Shown: positions 54,526 to 63,474, counted from the first letter of the stretch. The stretch: 64,000 nucleotides of DNA from Sanguibacter sp. HDW7 (GCF_011300875.1 NZ_CP049862.1:3100001-3164000), one strand, 5' to 3'. Numbers and translations: made by a program. The notes: generated by a model from the sequence alone, not told the origin.

Positions 54526-57213
54526 ATGCCCAGCAGCTCGAGCCACCCCGACGTGCCGCCGCACGCCGGCACGCCCGACGCTGACCCCGGGTTGCCCGGC
54601 GCCCCCGGCACGGGCCGCACCCACGAGGTCGGCACGTACGTCCGCGGACCACGCCTCGCCCGCCCGCAGCTCCCCGAGCCAGGCGAGCCCGGGCACGTCC
54701 GCCTCGTCGACACCCCGTCGAACCGCGTCCGACGCCCCAAGGACGCCCTCGGCATCGTCCTCTCGCTCCTCGGCATCACGCTCGTCATCCTCCTGACGAT
54801 CTTCGCCCACGCCACGACCGTCGGCGTGCAGCAGGACGTGCAGGGCTTCTCGCGCCTCCTCGCGCAGATCCTCACGCTGCCCGTCGTCCTCCTCGAAGGC
54901 GTCGTCACGCTCGGCGCACCCCTCATGGTGCTCGGCGAGCTGATCTGGCGGCGCAACCTCCGCCAGGTCGTCGAGGCGCTGTCCGCCGCCGGCCTCGGCC
55001 TGCTGCTCGCACTCCTCACCTACGTCGCCGTCACGACGCTCGGCGCCGACTCGCTCATCGCCGGGCTGACCATCACCCTCGGCACCCACCCGACGCTCTC
55101 GATGCCCGCGTACGTCGCCGCGATCTGCGGCCTCCTCGTCGGCGCCGGCCCGCGTACCCGGCGCCGCTCGGTCGCCTGGTCGTGGAACCTCCTGTGGTTC
55201 ACGCTCGGCATCTACCTCGTCACGGGTCAGGTCTCGCTCGCGGGCGTCCTCCTCATGCTGCTCGTCGGCCGCGTCGCAGGCCTCACGGTCCGCTATGTCT
55301 CCGGTGTGCGCTCCGAGCGCGCGCACGGCACGACGCTCGTCGACGGCGTGCGACGCGCAGGCTTCGAGCCGACGGCGCTCGTGCGCGTCCGCGACCTCTC
55401 GGACCGCCCGCACGACGTCGTGCAGGACATCGTGCCCGACGGCACCTCGCCCATGCGTCGTTCGGGGCCCTGGTGGTCCGGGAGCGCCCTCGGCACCCCC
55501 GAGCCCTCGCCGTTCGACGAGGCGACGCTCGCCCTCATGCGGTCCTCCGACCATCGCGTGTACTCGATGACGACCGCTGAGCGCGACCGCCTCGACGTCG
55601 TCGTCCTCGACGGTGAGCGCCAGGTCGTCGGCATGCTCGCGCGCGCGTGGCGCTCGCTGCGCATGCGCGGCATCGAGGGCCGTTCAGCGATCTCGCTGCG
55701 GCAGATCGCCGAGCGCGCCGCGCTCCTGCAGTACTCCGCGCAGGCTGCGGGCGTGCGCACCCCCGAGCTCCTCGGCGTCGCGTCGGCGGACGACTCGATG
55801 ATCCTCGTCCAGGAGCACGTCGACGGCTCGCTCCCGCTGCGCGACGTCCCCGAGCTCGTGCTCGACGACGCGACGCTCGCCGAGTGCTGGCGCCAGCTCC
55901 TGCGCGCGCACGACGCCGGCCTCGCGCACCGCTCCCTCACCGCCGACGTCGTCCTCGTCGGCCACGACCCCGAGGGGCAGCCCGAGGTCTGGCTCACGGG
56001 CTGGGAGAACGGCGACATCGCGAGCGCCGAGCTCGCCCGCCGCGTCGACCTCACGCAGATGCTCGCGCTGCTCGCGCTGCGCGTCGGCCCCGAGCGCGCG
56101 CTCGCCTCCGTCTCGGGCCTCGTGCCCGACGACGAGATCGAGGCGCTCGGCCCCCTGCTGCAGACGATCGCCCTGCCCGCCGCGACGCGCGAGGAGATCC
56201 GCCGCTCGAAGTCCGACGTCCTCGACCGGCTGCGCGACGAGATCGTCGCGCGCCTCCCCGAGGCCAACGTCGAGCCGCTGCGCCTCGTACGTTTCGGCGC
56301 GCGCACCGTCATCACGGCCGTGCTCGCTATCGTCGCCGTCTCCGTGCTCGTCACGAAGATCAAGTTCGACCAGATCACCGACGCCGTCTCCCAGGCCAAC
56401 CCGTGGTGGGCCGTCGCCGCGTTCGCCGTCGGCTGCCTCACGTGGTTCGGTGCGGCGCTCGCCCTCATGGCGTTCTCACCCGCGCGGCTCTCCCTGTGGC
56501 GGACGACGCTCACGCAGGTCGCCGCGTCCTACGTGTCGATCGCCGCACCCGCCGGCATCGGACCCGCCGCCCTCAACCTGCGGCTCCTCACCCGCGCGGG
56601 CGCGTCGGGCACCCTCGCGGCCGCGTCCGTCGCACTCGTGCAGGTCGCGCAGGTCGTCGTCACCGTCGTCATCCTCGTCATCCTCGCGGCCGCGACCGGT
56701 GACGGCGGCCTCCTGCGCCAGCTTCCGTCCACCGCCGTGCTCGTCGCGCTCGGCATCATCGCCGTCGTCGTCGCGAGCGTCTTCCTCGTGCCGACCGTGC
56801 GCCGCTGGATCGTCACGAAGCTCGAGCCGCTCGTCACGCAGACGTGGCCACGCCTCTCGACGATCCTCTCCTCCCCGCGCCGCATCATGATCGGCCTCGC
56901 GGGCAACGCGCTCATGTCGCTCGGCTACATCTTCGCGTTCGCCGCGTCCCTCAAGGCCTTCGGGCTAGACGTCGCGATCGTCGACTCGGCCGTCATCTAC
57001 CTGCTCGGCAACACCGCGGGTGCCGCGGTCCCGGTGCCCGGCGGAATCGGAGCGGTCGAGGGCGCGCTGACGCTCGGCCTGCAGCTCACGGCGGGCGTCG
57101 CTCCCGCCGTCGGCGCGACAGCGGTCATGCTGTTCCGTGTGCTGACGTTCTGGCTGCGCATCCCCATCGGGGCGGTCGCGATGCGCGCCCTCCAGCGCAC
57201 GGGCGACCTCTAG
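54526..57213 (+). CDS. LPG-synthase-TM (UPF0104) protein fused to a kinase-like domain with lost catalytic residues
   Basis: This 895-residue protein has three parts. Residues 1-60 are disordered and polar. Residues about 65-240 carry several membrane helices (VLSLLGITLVILLTIFAHA, LLLALLTYVAVTTL and others). Residues about 290-580 look like a protein-kinase or APH-like domain: HRSLTADVVLV sits where kinases have HxD-x-x-x-x-N, with Asp replaced by Ser and Asn by Val, and LTGWENGD where DFG is expected, so I think it is a pseudokinase. Residues about 600-895 hold the UPF0104/LPG_synthase_TM domain (NPWWAVAAFAVGCLTWFGAALALMAF, PAGIGPAALNLRLLTRAG and VPVPGGIGAVEGALTLGL). Likely a lipid flippase-like membrane protein with a regulatory domain. 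TAGACT ends six bases before the ATG. Confidence 0.82.
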   Translation: MPSSSSHPDVPPHAGTPDADPGLPGAPGTGRTHEVGTYVRGPRLARPQLPEPGEPGHVRLVDTPSNRVRRPKDALGIVLSLLGITLVILLTIFAHATTVGVQQDVQGFSRLLAQILTLPVVLLEGVVTLGAPLMVLGELIWRRNLRQVVEALSAAGLGLLLALLTYVAVTTLGADSLIAGLTITLGTHPTLSMPAYVAAICGLLVGAGPRTRRRSVAWSWNLLWFTLGIYLVTGQVSLAGVLLMLLVGRVAGLTVRYVSGVRSERAHGTTLVDGVRRAGFEPTALVRVRDLSDRPHDVVQDIVPDGTSPMRRSGPWWSGSALGTPEPSPFDEATLALMRSSDHRVYSMTTAERDRLDVVVLDGERQVVGMLARAWRSLRMRGIEGRSAISLRQIAERAALLQYSAQAAGVRTPELLGVASADDSMILVQEHVDGSLPLRDVPELVLDDATLAECWRQLLRAHDAGLAHRSLTADVVLVGHDPEGQPEVWLTGWENGDIASAELARRVDLTQMLALLALRVGPERALASVSGLVPDDEIEALGPLLQTIALPAATREEIRRSKSDVLDRLRDEIVARLPEANVEPLRLVRFGARTVITAVLAIVAVSVLVTKIKFDQITDAVSQANPWWAVAAFAVGCLTWFGAALALMAFSPARLSLWRTTLTQVAASYVSIAAPAGIGPAALNLRLLTRAGASGTLAAASVALVQVAQVVVTVVILVILAAATGDGGLLRQLPSTAVLVALGIIAVVVASVFLVPTVRRWIVTKLEPLVTQTWPRLSTILSSPRRIMIGLAGNALMSLGYIFAFAASLKAFGLDVAIVDSAVIYLLGNTAGAAVPVPGGIGAVEGALTLGLQLTAGVAPAVGATAVMLFRVLTFWLRIPIGAVAMRALQRTGDL

Positions 57214-57262
57214 GGCACCCCGTCGCCCACAGCCGCCCTCCCCCTCGCTCTCCCCTCCAGAG

Positions 57263-57345
57263 CGACTCGTAGCGCCCCAGCACCATCGAACGGTGCCCCA
57301 GACCTACGAGTCGGTGGGGGCGGTGTGCGGAGACGCTACGAGTCG
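57263..57345. repeat. CGACTCGTAG-type nested palindrome, copy 2
   Basis: CGACTCGTAG at 57263-57272 and inverted copies CTACGAGTCG at 57304-57313 and 57336-57345. Between the first two is the inner hairpin GCACC-ATCGAAC-GGTGC, with the CCATCGAACGG core. The layout matches the element at 39059-39130 after hemD. Confidence 0.8.
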
Positions 57346-57363
57346 GATCCGTCCGGGCATGCA

Positions 57364-57396
57364 GAAGCCCCCTGCCGCTCAGCGGCAGGGGGCTTC
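57364..57396. terminator. Terminator between the LPG-synthase gene and rpmF
   Basis: Arms GAAGCCCCCTGCCGCT (57364-57379) and 57381-57396 are perfectly complementary around one base (in practice a loop of a few bases). It can end both convergent genes. Confidence 0.82.
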
Positions 57397-57424
57397 CGGG
57401 TGCTTCACGTCGTGAGACGAGGGG

Positions 57425-57595
57425 TCAGCCCTCGACGCTCACGAGACCGCGCTGCGCGCCCTTGACGAGACGACGCGGGATGCGGACGGTCTGACCGTCA
57501 ACGCGGACCTCGACGAGCTCGGTCGCGGTGGCCTTCCACTGCGAACGGCGGGCACGGGTGTTGGAGCGGGACATCTTCCGCTTCGGAACTGCCAT
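57425..57595 (-). CDS. rpmF: 50S ribosomal protein L32 (bL32), zinc-independent form
   Basis: A 56-residue ORF starting [20 protein letters not shown] is a clear bL32. The CxxC pairs of zinc-type L32 are missing, as in many actinobacteria. The ATG is behind GAAGGA. A promoter TTGACC-N18-TAACAT (57674-57703) lies upstream. It is a single-gene unit with a shared terminator downstream. Confidence 0.95.
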   Translation of the reverse strand: MAVPKRKMSRSNTRARRSQWKATATELVEVRVDGQTVRIPRRLVKGAQRGLVSVEG

Positions 57596-57673
57596 GATCG
57601 TCCTTCGGATCGGGGGTAAAACCTGGCTCCGTCAGAGCGAGCCGGGGCCCGGGGAGCGGTCATATTTCGTCTC

Positions 57674-57703
57674 ATGTTACGGCTCGCCCGGAACCACGGT
57701 CAA
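57674..57703 (-). promoter_or_regulatory. Promoter of rpmF
   Basis: On the minus strand: -35 TTGACC (57698-57703), 18-base spacer, -10 TAACAT (57674-57679), about 80 bases before the ATG. Confidence 0.7.
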
Positions 57704-57746
57704 ATCACCGGCGCTACCACGGGCGCACGTCACACCCGGGGAACGA

Positions 57747-57782
57747 CACGACCCCGCCCCTGTGACCAGGGACGGGGTCGTG
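57747..57782 (-). terminator. Terminator after the HU gene
   Basis: Arms CACGACCCCGCCCCTG (57747-57762) and CAGGGACGGGGTCGTG (57767-57782), one mismatch, about 20 bases after the HU stop. Confidence 0.75.
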
Positions 57783-57800
57783 AACGAGTGCGGTGCTGCG

Positions 57801-58082
57801 TCAGCCCTGGACGGCCTTCTTGAGCAGCGAGCCGGCGGAGAGCTTGACGCCGTAGCCGGCGGGGATCGAGATCTCCTCGCCCGTGCGCGGGTTGCGGCCC
57901 GTGCGCGCGGCGCGCTCGACACGCTCGACGGAGAGGAGACCCGTGAGCTTCACGGCCTCGCCCTTGCCGAGGGACTCGATGAGAACCTCCTGGAGAGCGG
58001 CGACGGCGCGGTCGGCGTCTGCCTTCGTGAGGTCAGCCTTGGCGGCGATGGCCGAGACGAGGTCGGAACGGTTGAGCGACAT
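57801..58082 (-). CDS. hup: DNA-binding protein HU
   Basis: The 93-residue protein bends and compacts DNA. The sequence MSLNRSDLVSAIAAKADLTKADADRAVAALQEVL forms the N-terminal helices; RTGRNPRTGEEISIPAGYGVKLSAGSLLKKAVQ is the HU arm and C-terminal part. The Pro in GRNPRTGE is the residue that inserts into DNA. It is the short HU type without a Lys/Ala tail. GAAGGG lies upstream of the ATG. Confidence 0.95.
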   Translation of the reverse strand: MSLNRSDLVSAIAAKADLTKADADRAVAALQEVLIESLGKGEAVKLTGLLSVERVERAARTGRNPRTGEEISIPAGYGVKLSAGSLLKKAVQG

Positions 58083-58429
58083 GCGTATCCCTTCATCGGG
58101 TCACGGCCCGGCGACGAGGCGTCGGGACGTCAGTATTCAGCGGCCTGCCGGGTGGCGGGACCGTGGACAATCGTCGGGAATCCTGCGATGCCCCCCGAGA
58201 GGCGCACCAGCATCGTTCCGCGTGCCACCGTACATCCTCCGGGCCCTGTCGGCGCACGCGCGACGCGCCAAGGACCGCAGGATGCCGCCGACCGGGTCAC
58301 CTCACCCGGCTCTCCGGTTGCGCGCGCACGCGGAGGGGTTGACGCTTGTGAGCGTCCGTGCGCGTCCTCCCGACGCCGTCGAACGCCCAGCGCCACCCCC
58401 GGTCATGAGCGGAAGAGGGGCATCGGTCC
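58083..58429. other. Gene-free divergent region between hup and the anti-sigma-like gene
   Basis: About 350 bases with no credible gene. It must hold the promoters of hup (minus) and of the gene at 58430 (plus). TTGACG near 58338 could be a -35 for the latter; I see no clear -10. Confidence 0.45.
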
Positions 58430-58825
58430 ATGAAGCACGCACTGGCCATCCCGCCAGTCCTCGGTGCGATCGCGCCCGCGCGTCGCTGGGCTGCCGGCCA
58501 TCTCCGCGCGGCCGGTGTGGAGGGCCACCTGCTCGACGTCCTCGTCCTGCTCGTCAGCGAGGTCGTGACGAACGCGGTCGCGCACGCCTCTCCCCCGGTC
58601 CACCTCCGGCTCGAGATCACGGACGGCGTCGCACGCGTCGAGGTGACTGACCGCGCGCGCGAGGTCCCCGTCATCCGGCGGCCGGAGCCCACGCAGGGCG
58701 GCGGTCGCGGCGTCGGCCTCGTCGACATGCTCGCGACGCGCTGGGGCGTGGTCGAGTCCGTCGACGACGATGCGCCGAAGACCGTGTGGTTCGAGGTCGC
58801 CCTCGAGGAGGTCCGCCCCGCCTGA
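58430..58825 (+). CDS. RsbW-like histidine-kinase-type ATPase (anti-sigma factor-like)
   Basis: The 131-residue protein is a bare HATPase_c_2 domain. N box: DVLVLLVSEVVTNAVAHAS (with Glu and Asn for Mg-ATP); G1: ARVEVTDRAREVPVI; G2: GGGRGVGLVDMLATRWGV. Such proteins in actinobacteria act as anti-sigma factors or regulators of sporulation-like or stress sigma factors and work with anti-anti-sigma (STAS) proteins; no partner is next to it. The ATG is weakly preceded by GAGGGG. Confidence 0.85.
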   Translation: MKHALAIPPVLGAIAPARRWAAGHLRAAGVEGHLLDVLVLLVSEVVTNAVAHASPPVHLRLEITDGVARVEVTDRAREVPVIRRPEPTQGGGRGVGLVDMLATRWGVVESVDDDAPKTVWFEVALEEVRPA

Positions 58826-58865
58826 GCCGTCGTACCGGACGTCCCCGTCGTCCGGGGCCCGGACG

Positions 58866-60008
58866 CTAGGCGAGCGCCCCCGCGATGCGCTGCACGGCCT
58901 CCGTGAGGATCTCCGGGTGCGTCGCGAAGTTCACCCGGACGTGCCCCTCGCCGCCGGGCCCGAAGTCGGTCCCTGCGGACAGGGCGACGCGTCCACGCTC
59001 GAGGATCTGTGCGGCCGGGTTGTCGCCCGCGCCGTACGCGGAGAGGTCGACCCACGCGAGGTACGTCGACTCCGGGAGCTGCATGCGTGCGTGCGGCAGG
59101 TGCTCGGCGACGAGGTCGGCGAGCAGGTCGCGTGAGCGCGTGAGCGCCGGCAGCAGCTCGTCGAGCCACGGCTCGCCGTCGCGGAACGCTGCGGCCTGCG
59201 CGACGAGGCTCACGTGCCCGACGCTGTTGAAGAGCGTCACGGGGAAGGACTCGACGATCTCGCGGGCGTCGGTCCCGGCGACGACGACGGCGGCCTTGAA
59301 GCCCGCGAGGTTCCACGTCTTGGCCGCCGAGAGCACGGAGAAGCCGCGCGGGTCGACCCCGACGTACGGCACGAACGTCGCGCCGTCGTGGACGAGCGGG
59401 GCGTGCGCCTCGTCGGAGATGACGACGACGCCGTGGCGTGCGGCGGCGGCGGCGAGCGCCTCGAGCTCGCCGCGCGTGTGGACGGCGCCCGTCGGGTTGT
59501 GCGGGTTCGACAGGAGGACGGCGGCGCGGCGTCCGTGCGCGACGGCTGCGGCGAACGCCGTCTCGAGCGAGGGGACGTCGAGGCGGCCGTCGGCCGTGAG
59601 CGCCACGGGCTCGACGACGCGGCCCTGGAGTCGGGGGTTGCGGAAGAACGGCCCGTAGACGGGCGACGGCACGAGGATCGTGTCCCCGCGGTCCGTCGTC
59701 GCCTCGATGACGGCGCTGAGCCCCGCGAGGATGTCCGGCACGACGCGCGCGAGCGAGGTGTCGACCTGCCAGCCCCAGCGGGCGGCGGCGAAGGCGCTGA
59801 ACGCGGCGACGTACTCGTCGGGTGCGGCGGGGTAGCCGGTGTCGCCCGAGGCGACGAGGTCGCTCACGGCGCGGACGATCGGCTCGGCGAGGGGAACGTC
59901 CATCTCGGCGACCCACAGCGGCAGGACGTCGGGGCCGTAGACCCGCCACTTCGCACTCGTCCGCGAGCGCAGCCGGTCCAGGTCGAGGGTGCTGAGGAGA
60001 TCCGTCAC
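58866..60008 (-). CDS. MalY/PatB-type aminotransferase (cystathionine beta-lyase-like)
   Basis: This 380-residue PLP enzyme has the MalY/PatB pattern: WRVYGPDVLPLWVAEMDVPLAEPI near the start, SDTGYP-like GDTGYPAAPDEYVAAF, LLSNPHNPTGAVHTRGEL, VVISDEAHAPLVH, and the Schiff-base Lys in VLSAAKTWNLAGFK. Members cleave cystathionine or other C-S bonds, or transaminate. TAGCGT ends six bases before the GTG start, and divergent GATGAT is 10 bases further, so two leaderless promoters lie back to back with the HAD gene. Confidence 0.87.
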   Translation of the reverse strand: MTDLLSTLDLDRLRSRTSAKWRVYGPDVLPLWVAEMDVPLAEPIVRAVSDLVASGDTGYPAAPDEYVAAFSAFAAARWGWQVDTSLARVVPDILAGLSAVIEATTDRGDTILVPSPVYGPFFRNPRLQGRVVEPVALTADGRLDVPSLETAFAAAVAHGRRAAVLLSNPHNPTGAVHTRGELEALAAAAARHGVVVISDEAHAPLVHDGATFVPYVGVDPRGFSVLSAAKTWNLAGFKAAVVVAGTDAREIVESFPVTLFNSVGHVSLVAQAAAFRDGEPWLDELLPALTRSRDLLADLVAEHLPHARMQLPESTYLAWVDLSAYGAGDNPAAQILERGRVALSAGTDFGPGGEGHVRVNFATHPEILTEAVQRIAGALA

Positions 60009-60043
60009 CCCCCGACGCTACCCCGTGCGGGATGATGGATCTC

Positions 60044-60895
60044 GTGACCTCTGGTATCCGACTCATCGCGTCCGACGTCGACGGCACTCTCCTCACGCCC
60101 GACCACCGCATCACGCCTGCCGTGCGTGCGGCGGTGCGGCGCGCGACGGAGGCAGGCGTCACCGTCGTCCTGGCCTCGGCCCGCGGGCCCGAGGCGTTCC
60201 GGCACCTCGTCGAGGAGCTGGGGCTGCCGCCGTTCGCGGACGAGCCGTCGGACGACCCCCTCGCGGGCGCGTTCGTGTCGTTCCAGGGGGCCGTCGTCGG
60301 GCACCTGCTCGCCGACGGGACGCTCGACGTCCTCCATGAGACGCGGCTCGACCTCGAGGCTGCGCGGACGATCGTGAGGACCGTCGTCGAGGCGGGGCAC
60401 ACCGTCAACTGGTACGACGGCGCGGACTGGCTGCCGTCGCGGTGGGACGACCTCGGGGAGCTCGAGGCGCGGGCGACGGCCGTGGAGCCGACGGGGTTCA
60501 TCGGGGACGCGCAGCTCGTCGACCCCGGTGCACGGGCGCCGCACAAGATCATGGTGCCGCCGTGCTCGTGGGACCCGGAGCTCGTGCCGCGGATCGCGGC
60601 GAACCTGCCCGACGGCTGCGAGGGGTTCCTCTCGGGGGAGCACTATCTGGAGATCGTCGCGTCGGGCGTCGACAAGTCGAGCGGGCTCGCGCAGCTCGCT
60701 GCCGACCTGGGTGTCGGGCCGGAGGCCATGGCGGCCGTCGGTGACGGGCCGAACGATCTGGGGATGTTCGCGCACGTCGGGACGGCTGTCGCGATGGCGA
60801 ACGCGTCGGACGTCGTCAAGGCTGCGGCGACGTGGGTGACGGGGCCGAACTCCGACGACGGCCTCGCGCTGGCGATCGACCGCCTGCTGGGCTGA
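60044..60895 (+). CDS. HAD-superfamily (Cof/YidA-like) phosphatase
   Basis: A GTG at 60044, seven bases after GATGAT, gives 283 residues; ATG codons at 60032 and 60035 are part of the -10-like hexamer and are less likely. Motif I is ASDVDGTLL; motif II is VVLASARG; motif III has KIMVPPCSW; motif IV is AAVGDGPNDLGMFAHVGTAVAMANASD. The C2-type cap is between motifs II and III. Such enzymes hydrolyse sugar phosphates or flavin precursors; substrate unknown. Confidence 0.9.
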   Translation: MTSGIRLIASDVDGTLLTPDHRITPAVRAAVRRATEAGVTVVLASARGPEAFRHLVEELGLPPFADEPSDDPLAGAFVSFQGAVVGHLLADGTLDVLHETRLDLEAARTIVRTVVEAGHTVNWYDGADWLPSRWDDLGELEARATAVEPTGFIGDAQLVDPGARAPHKIMVPPCSWDPELVPRIAANLPDGCEGFLSGEHYLEIVASGVDKSSGLAQLAADLGVGPEAMAAVGDGPNDLGMFAHVGTAVAMANASDVVKAAATWVTGPNSDDGLALAIDRLLG

Positions 60896-60947
60896 CCTCT
60901 CACGAAGGGCTTGCGGGGTCTCGCCGTCCATGACTATCGTGTGACGC

Positions 60948-61292
60948 ATGGTACCTGGCGACGACTCAATCCTGGCGCACCTCCGGCGCGGCAGCGTCGA
61001 GCACTGCGTGCTCGCCCTCCTGCGCGACGGCGAGGCCTACGGCCTCGACATCGCCGCACGCCTCGGGCACGACGGCGTCCTCCTCACGAGCGAGGGCACG
61101 CTCTACCCGCTGCTCTCCCGCCTCCGCAAGCAAGGGCTCGTCGAGACGAGCTGGCGCGAGTCCCCCGCCGGCCCTCCCCGCCGCTACTACTCCCTCACCC
61201 CCGAGGGCCACGACGCCCTCGCCCGCTTCACGACCGTCTGGGCCCGCTTCCGCGACGCCGTCGACTCCACCCTCACCGGGAGCCCCTCATGA
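60948..61292 (+). CDS. PadR-family transcriptional regulator
   Basis: The 114-residue protein has the PadR winged helix: LAHLRRGSVEHCVLALLRDGEAYGLDIAARLG, LTSEGTLYPLLSRLRKQGLVETSWRESPAGPPRRYYSLTPEG. The ATG at 60948 follows TATCGT by seven bases, with no Shine-Dalgarno. The stop overlaps the next gene (ATGA). This pairing of PadR with a DUF1700-like membrane protein is common. Confidence 0.92.
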   Translation: MVPGDDSILAHLRRGSVEHCVLALLRDGEAYGLDIAARLGHDGVLLTSEGTLYPLLSRLRKQGLVETSWRESPAGPPRRYYSLTPEGHDALARFTTVWARFRDAVDSTLTGSPS

Positions 61293-61876
61293 ACGACACC
61301 ACGCACCCCATCGACCGCTACCTCGACGACCTCGCCCGCATGCTCACGACGCTCCCGCCCGCCGACCGCGCCGACGCGCTCGGATCCGTCCGCGAGCACG
61401 TCGACGACGCCCTCGCCGTCCTCGGCCGGCCCGCGACGCCCGAGGACGTCACCGCGATCCTCGCGCGGCTCGGCAGCCCCGCCACGGTCGCCGCAGCCCT
61501 GCTCGACGACGCCGCACCCGCACCGGCCCCCGCCGACGCGCCCGCCTACGTGGCTCCGCACCCGGCTCCGGCTGCAGAGCCCCTCCCGGGCGACAGCGAC
61601 GCCGCCGTCTCGCTCGGCCTCAGCATCCTCGCGCTCCTCGTGCCGTTCGTCGGGATCATCGCCGCGATCGCCGCGATCGTCCTCGCCCGACGCTCCCGAC
61701 GACGGGGCACCCGCCGCGAAGGGGTCCGCACGACCGGGCTCACACTCGGCATCGTCGCGCTCGCCGGACAGCTCATGATCATCGCGGGACTCGCGAGCTT
61801 CCTCACCCTGCGCACCGTCGGCCCAGAGACCGACGGCGGTCGCACTGTCGTCGAAAGCGTCGTTCCTGCCCCCTGA
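61289..61876 (+). CDS. DUF1700-like membrane protein, partner of PadR
   Basis: The 195-residue protein starts with a helical, HAAS-like cytoplasmic domain of about 70 residues (IDRYLDDLARMLTTLPPADRADALGSVREHVDDALA, ARLGSPATVAAALL), an Ala/Pro linker and two membrane helices (SLGLSILALLVPFVGIIAAIAAIVLA and LTLGIVALAGQLMIIAGLASFL). HAAS domains often occur with PadR repressors and take part in sensing. The membrane part resembles DUF4190. Function unknown. Confidence 0.8.
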   Translation: MNDTTHPIDRYLDDLARMLTTLPPADRADALGSVREHVDDALAVLGRPATPEDVTAILARLGSPATVAAALLDDAAPAPAPADAPAYVAPHPAPAAEPLPGDSDAAVSLGLSILALLVPFVGIIAAIAAIVLARRSRRRGTRREGVRTTGLTLGIVALAGQLMIIAGLASFLTLRTVGPETDGGRTVVESVVPAP

Positions 61877-62184
61877 TCCCCTCCGAGAAGGTCGGGACTT
61901 CCGTCCTGCACGTCCGACGACGACAACTCCTCCACGCCTGGCTCCGCATCCACACAGGTGAAACCGATCTCCCGGGGTGAGACATCGAGGCAGGAGCGTT
62001 AGTGTCGTGTCCTCGGGTGGTCCTGAACCGCCCGAGCGTGCCGGTTCCCTGACAGGCACGCGGCCGGGTACAGCCCGGCCCCCGCGCCCCGGGCCCCCTG
62101 AACCCGGGAGCGTGGCCGGGGCGCCGCCGTTCCCTGTCGGCGACGCCCCGGACCCCGGCCGCCCGTGCTGGGATGATGGACGAC
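61877..62184. other. Gene-free region with two hairpins
   Basis: No credible gene. A stem CTCGGGTGGT/ACCGCCCGAG (62012-62036) and a GC-rich stem near 62113-62153 (GCCGGGGCG... CGCCCCGG) are visible; either may end the PadR operon. I do not recognise a riboswitch. GATGAT (62172-62177) at the end may be the -10 of the next gene. Confidence 0.5.
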
Positions 62185-62787
62185 GTGACCTCCTCCACGC
62201 AGATCGTCCTCGTCGGACCTGCAGCGACCGGCAAGACGACCCTGGGCGCGCTCGTCGCAGCACGGCTCGGGCTCGCGTTCGTCGACATCGACGAGATCGG
62301 TGACGACTACTACGCCGAGGTCGGCTGGAGCATCGACCGGATCGCTGTCATCGGCCGCGTGGCCGCAGAACGCGAGTGGGAACCGGCCCGCGCGCATGCC
62401 GTCGTCCGCACGCTCGAGGACCACCGCGGCTCCGTCATCGCACTCGGTGCCGGTCACACCTCGTACACCGACGCCACCCACCTCGGGACGGTGCGCACCG
62501 CGCTCGCACCCGTCCGCGACGTCATCCTCGTCCTGCCGTCGCTCGACCGCGACAGGGCGCTGGACGAGCTGCGGAGCCGTTCCGTCGCAACCAAGGGGAC
62601 CGACTGGGTCAGCGACGGGCACGACTTCCTCGCGGAATGGTTCGACGACCTCGGTACACGCTCGCTCGCGAGCACGACGCACCTCACGGCCGGCGCGACA
62701 CCCGAGGAGAGCGTGCGCCTGCTCGTCGCCGCCCTCGGGATACCCGTCCCCTCCCAGGGGCGCGCCTCCGGGCTCGCGGCAGGATGA
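62185..62787 (+). CDS. Shikimate kinase-like P-loop kinase
   Basis: A GTG at 62185, seven bases after GATGAT, gives 200 residues. The P-loop GPAATGKTTLG is close to the start, followed by the acidic VDIDEIGDDYY of shikimate/gluconate kinases and VIALGAGHTSY (the GGG-like motif of shikimate kinase, here GAG). The protein is longer than shikimate kinase and lacks the Arg-rich lid, so substrate is unclear; an AroK-like small-molecule kinase is the best guess. It is followed after four bases by yigZ. Confidence 0.75.
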   Translation: MTSSTQIVLVGPAATGKTTLGALVAARLGLAFVDIDEIGDDYYAEVGWSIDRIAVIGRVAAEREWEPARAHAVVRTLEDHRGSVIALGAGHTSYTDATHLGTVRTALAPVRDVILVLPSLDRDRALDELRSRSVATKGTDWVSDGHDFLAEWFDDLGTRSLASTTHLTAGATPEESVRLLVAALGIPVPSQGRASGLAAG

Positions 62788-62791
62788 ACCC

Positions 62792-63463
62792 GTGAGCACC
62801 CCCGACATCGCGCGGCCCAGCGCCGCGCTGCCGTCGACGGTCGCCGGCGAGACGCACGACGAGCTCGTCATCAAGAAGTCCCGCTTCCTCACACGCATCG
62901 TCCACGTCACCACCGTCGAGGGGGCCGACGCCGTCGTCGCCGCCGCCCGCAAGGAGTACTGGGACGCCCGCCACCACTGCGTCGCGATGATCCTCGGCAC
63001 GCACGCCGACCAGCAGCGGTCCACCGACGACGGCGAGCCCTCCGGGACCGCGGGCGTGCCCATGCTCGAGGTGCTGCGCCACCGCGGGCTCACCGACGTC
63101 GTCGCCGTCGTCACCCGCTACTTCGGTGGCGTGCTGCTCGGCGCGGGCGGGCTCGTGCGCGCGTACTCGGGGGCTGTCGCGCAGGCCCTGGACGTCGCGC
63201 CGCTCGTCCGGCGCGAGGTCCTCGCGGAGCTCGTCGTCGCCGTGCCGTTCACCGACGCGGGCCGCGTCGAGCACGTCCTGCGGACGTGGGTCGCTGCGCA
63301 CGACAGCGTGCTCGAGGACGTCACCTACACCTCCTGCGCCGAGCTCACCGTCCTCGTCCCGCCGCACCTGCGCGCGACGTTCGACGCGGACCTCGCCGCC
63401 GCCACCGCGGGCGCGGTGACCGCGGTCGAGCTCGGCACGCGGATCGCGGACGTGCCCGCCTGA
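62792..63463 (+). CDS. YigZ/IMPACT-family protein
   Basis: The GTG at 62792, behind AGGATG, gives 223 residues. The UPF0029 N-terminal domain shows the conserved KKSRFLTRIVHV, DARHHCVAMILG, DDGEPSGTAGVPMLEVLRHRGLTDVVAVVTRYFGGVLLGAGGLVRAYSGAVAQAL. A DUF1949 ferredoxin-like domain forms the last 70 residues. Bacterial YigZ may bind nucleic acid or translation factors; no clear role. It starts four bases after the kinase. Confidence 0.93.
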   Translation: MSTPDIARPSAALPSTVAGETHDELVIKKSRFLTRIVHVTTVEGADAVVAAARKEYWDARHHCVAMILGTHADQQRSTDDGEPSGTAGVPMLEVLRHRGLTDVVAVVTRYFGGVLLGAGGLVRAYSGAVAQALDVAPLVRREVLAELVVAVPFTDAGRVEHVLRTWVAAHDSVLEDVTYTSCAELTVLVPPHLRATFDADLAAATAGAVTAVELGTRIADVPA

Positions 63464-63474
63464 CGCGTGCCTCG

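Noticed and set aside
61877-62184. A possible riboswitch before the kinase gene
   Set aside because: Two hairpins are visible but no known aptamer core (cobalamin, SAM, TPP, glycine). A leaderless promoter lies directly before the gene, so a riboswitch would not be in the transcript.
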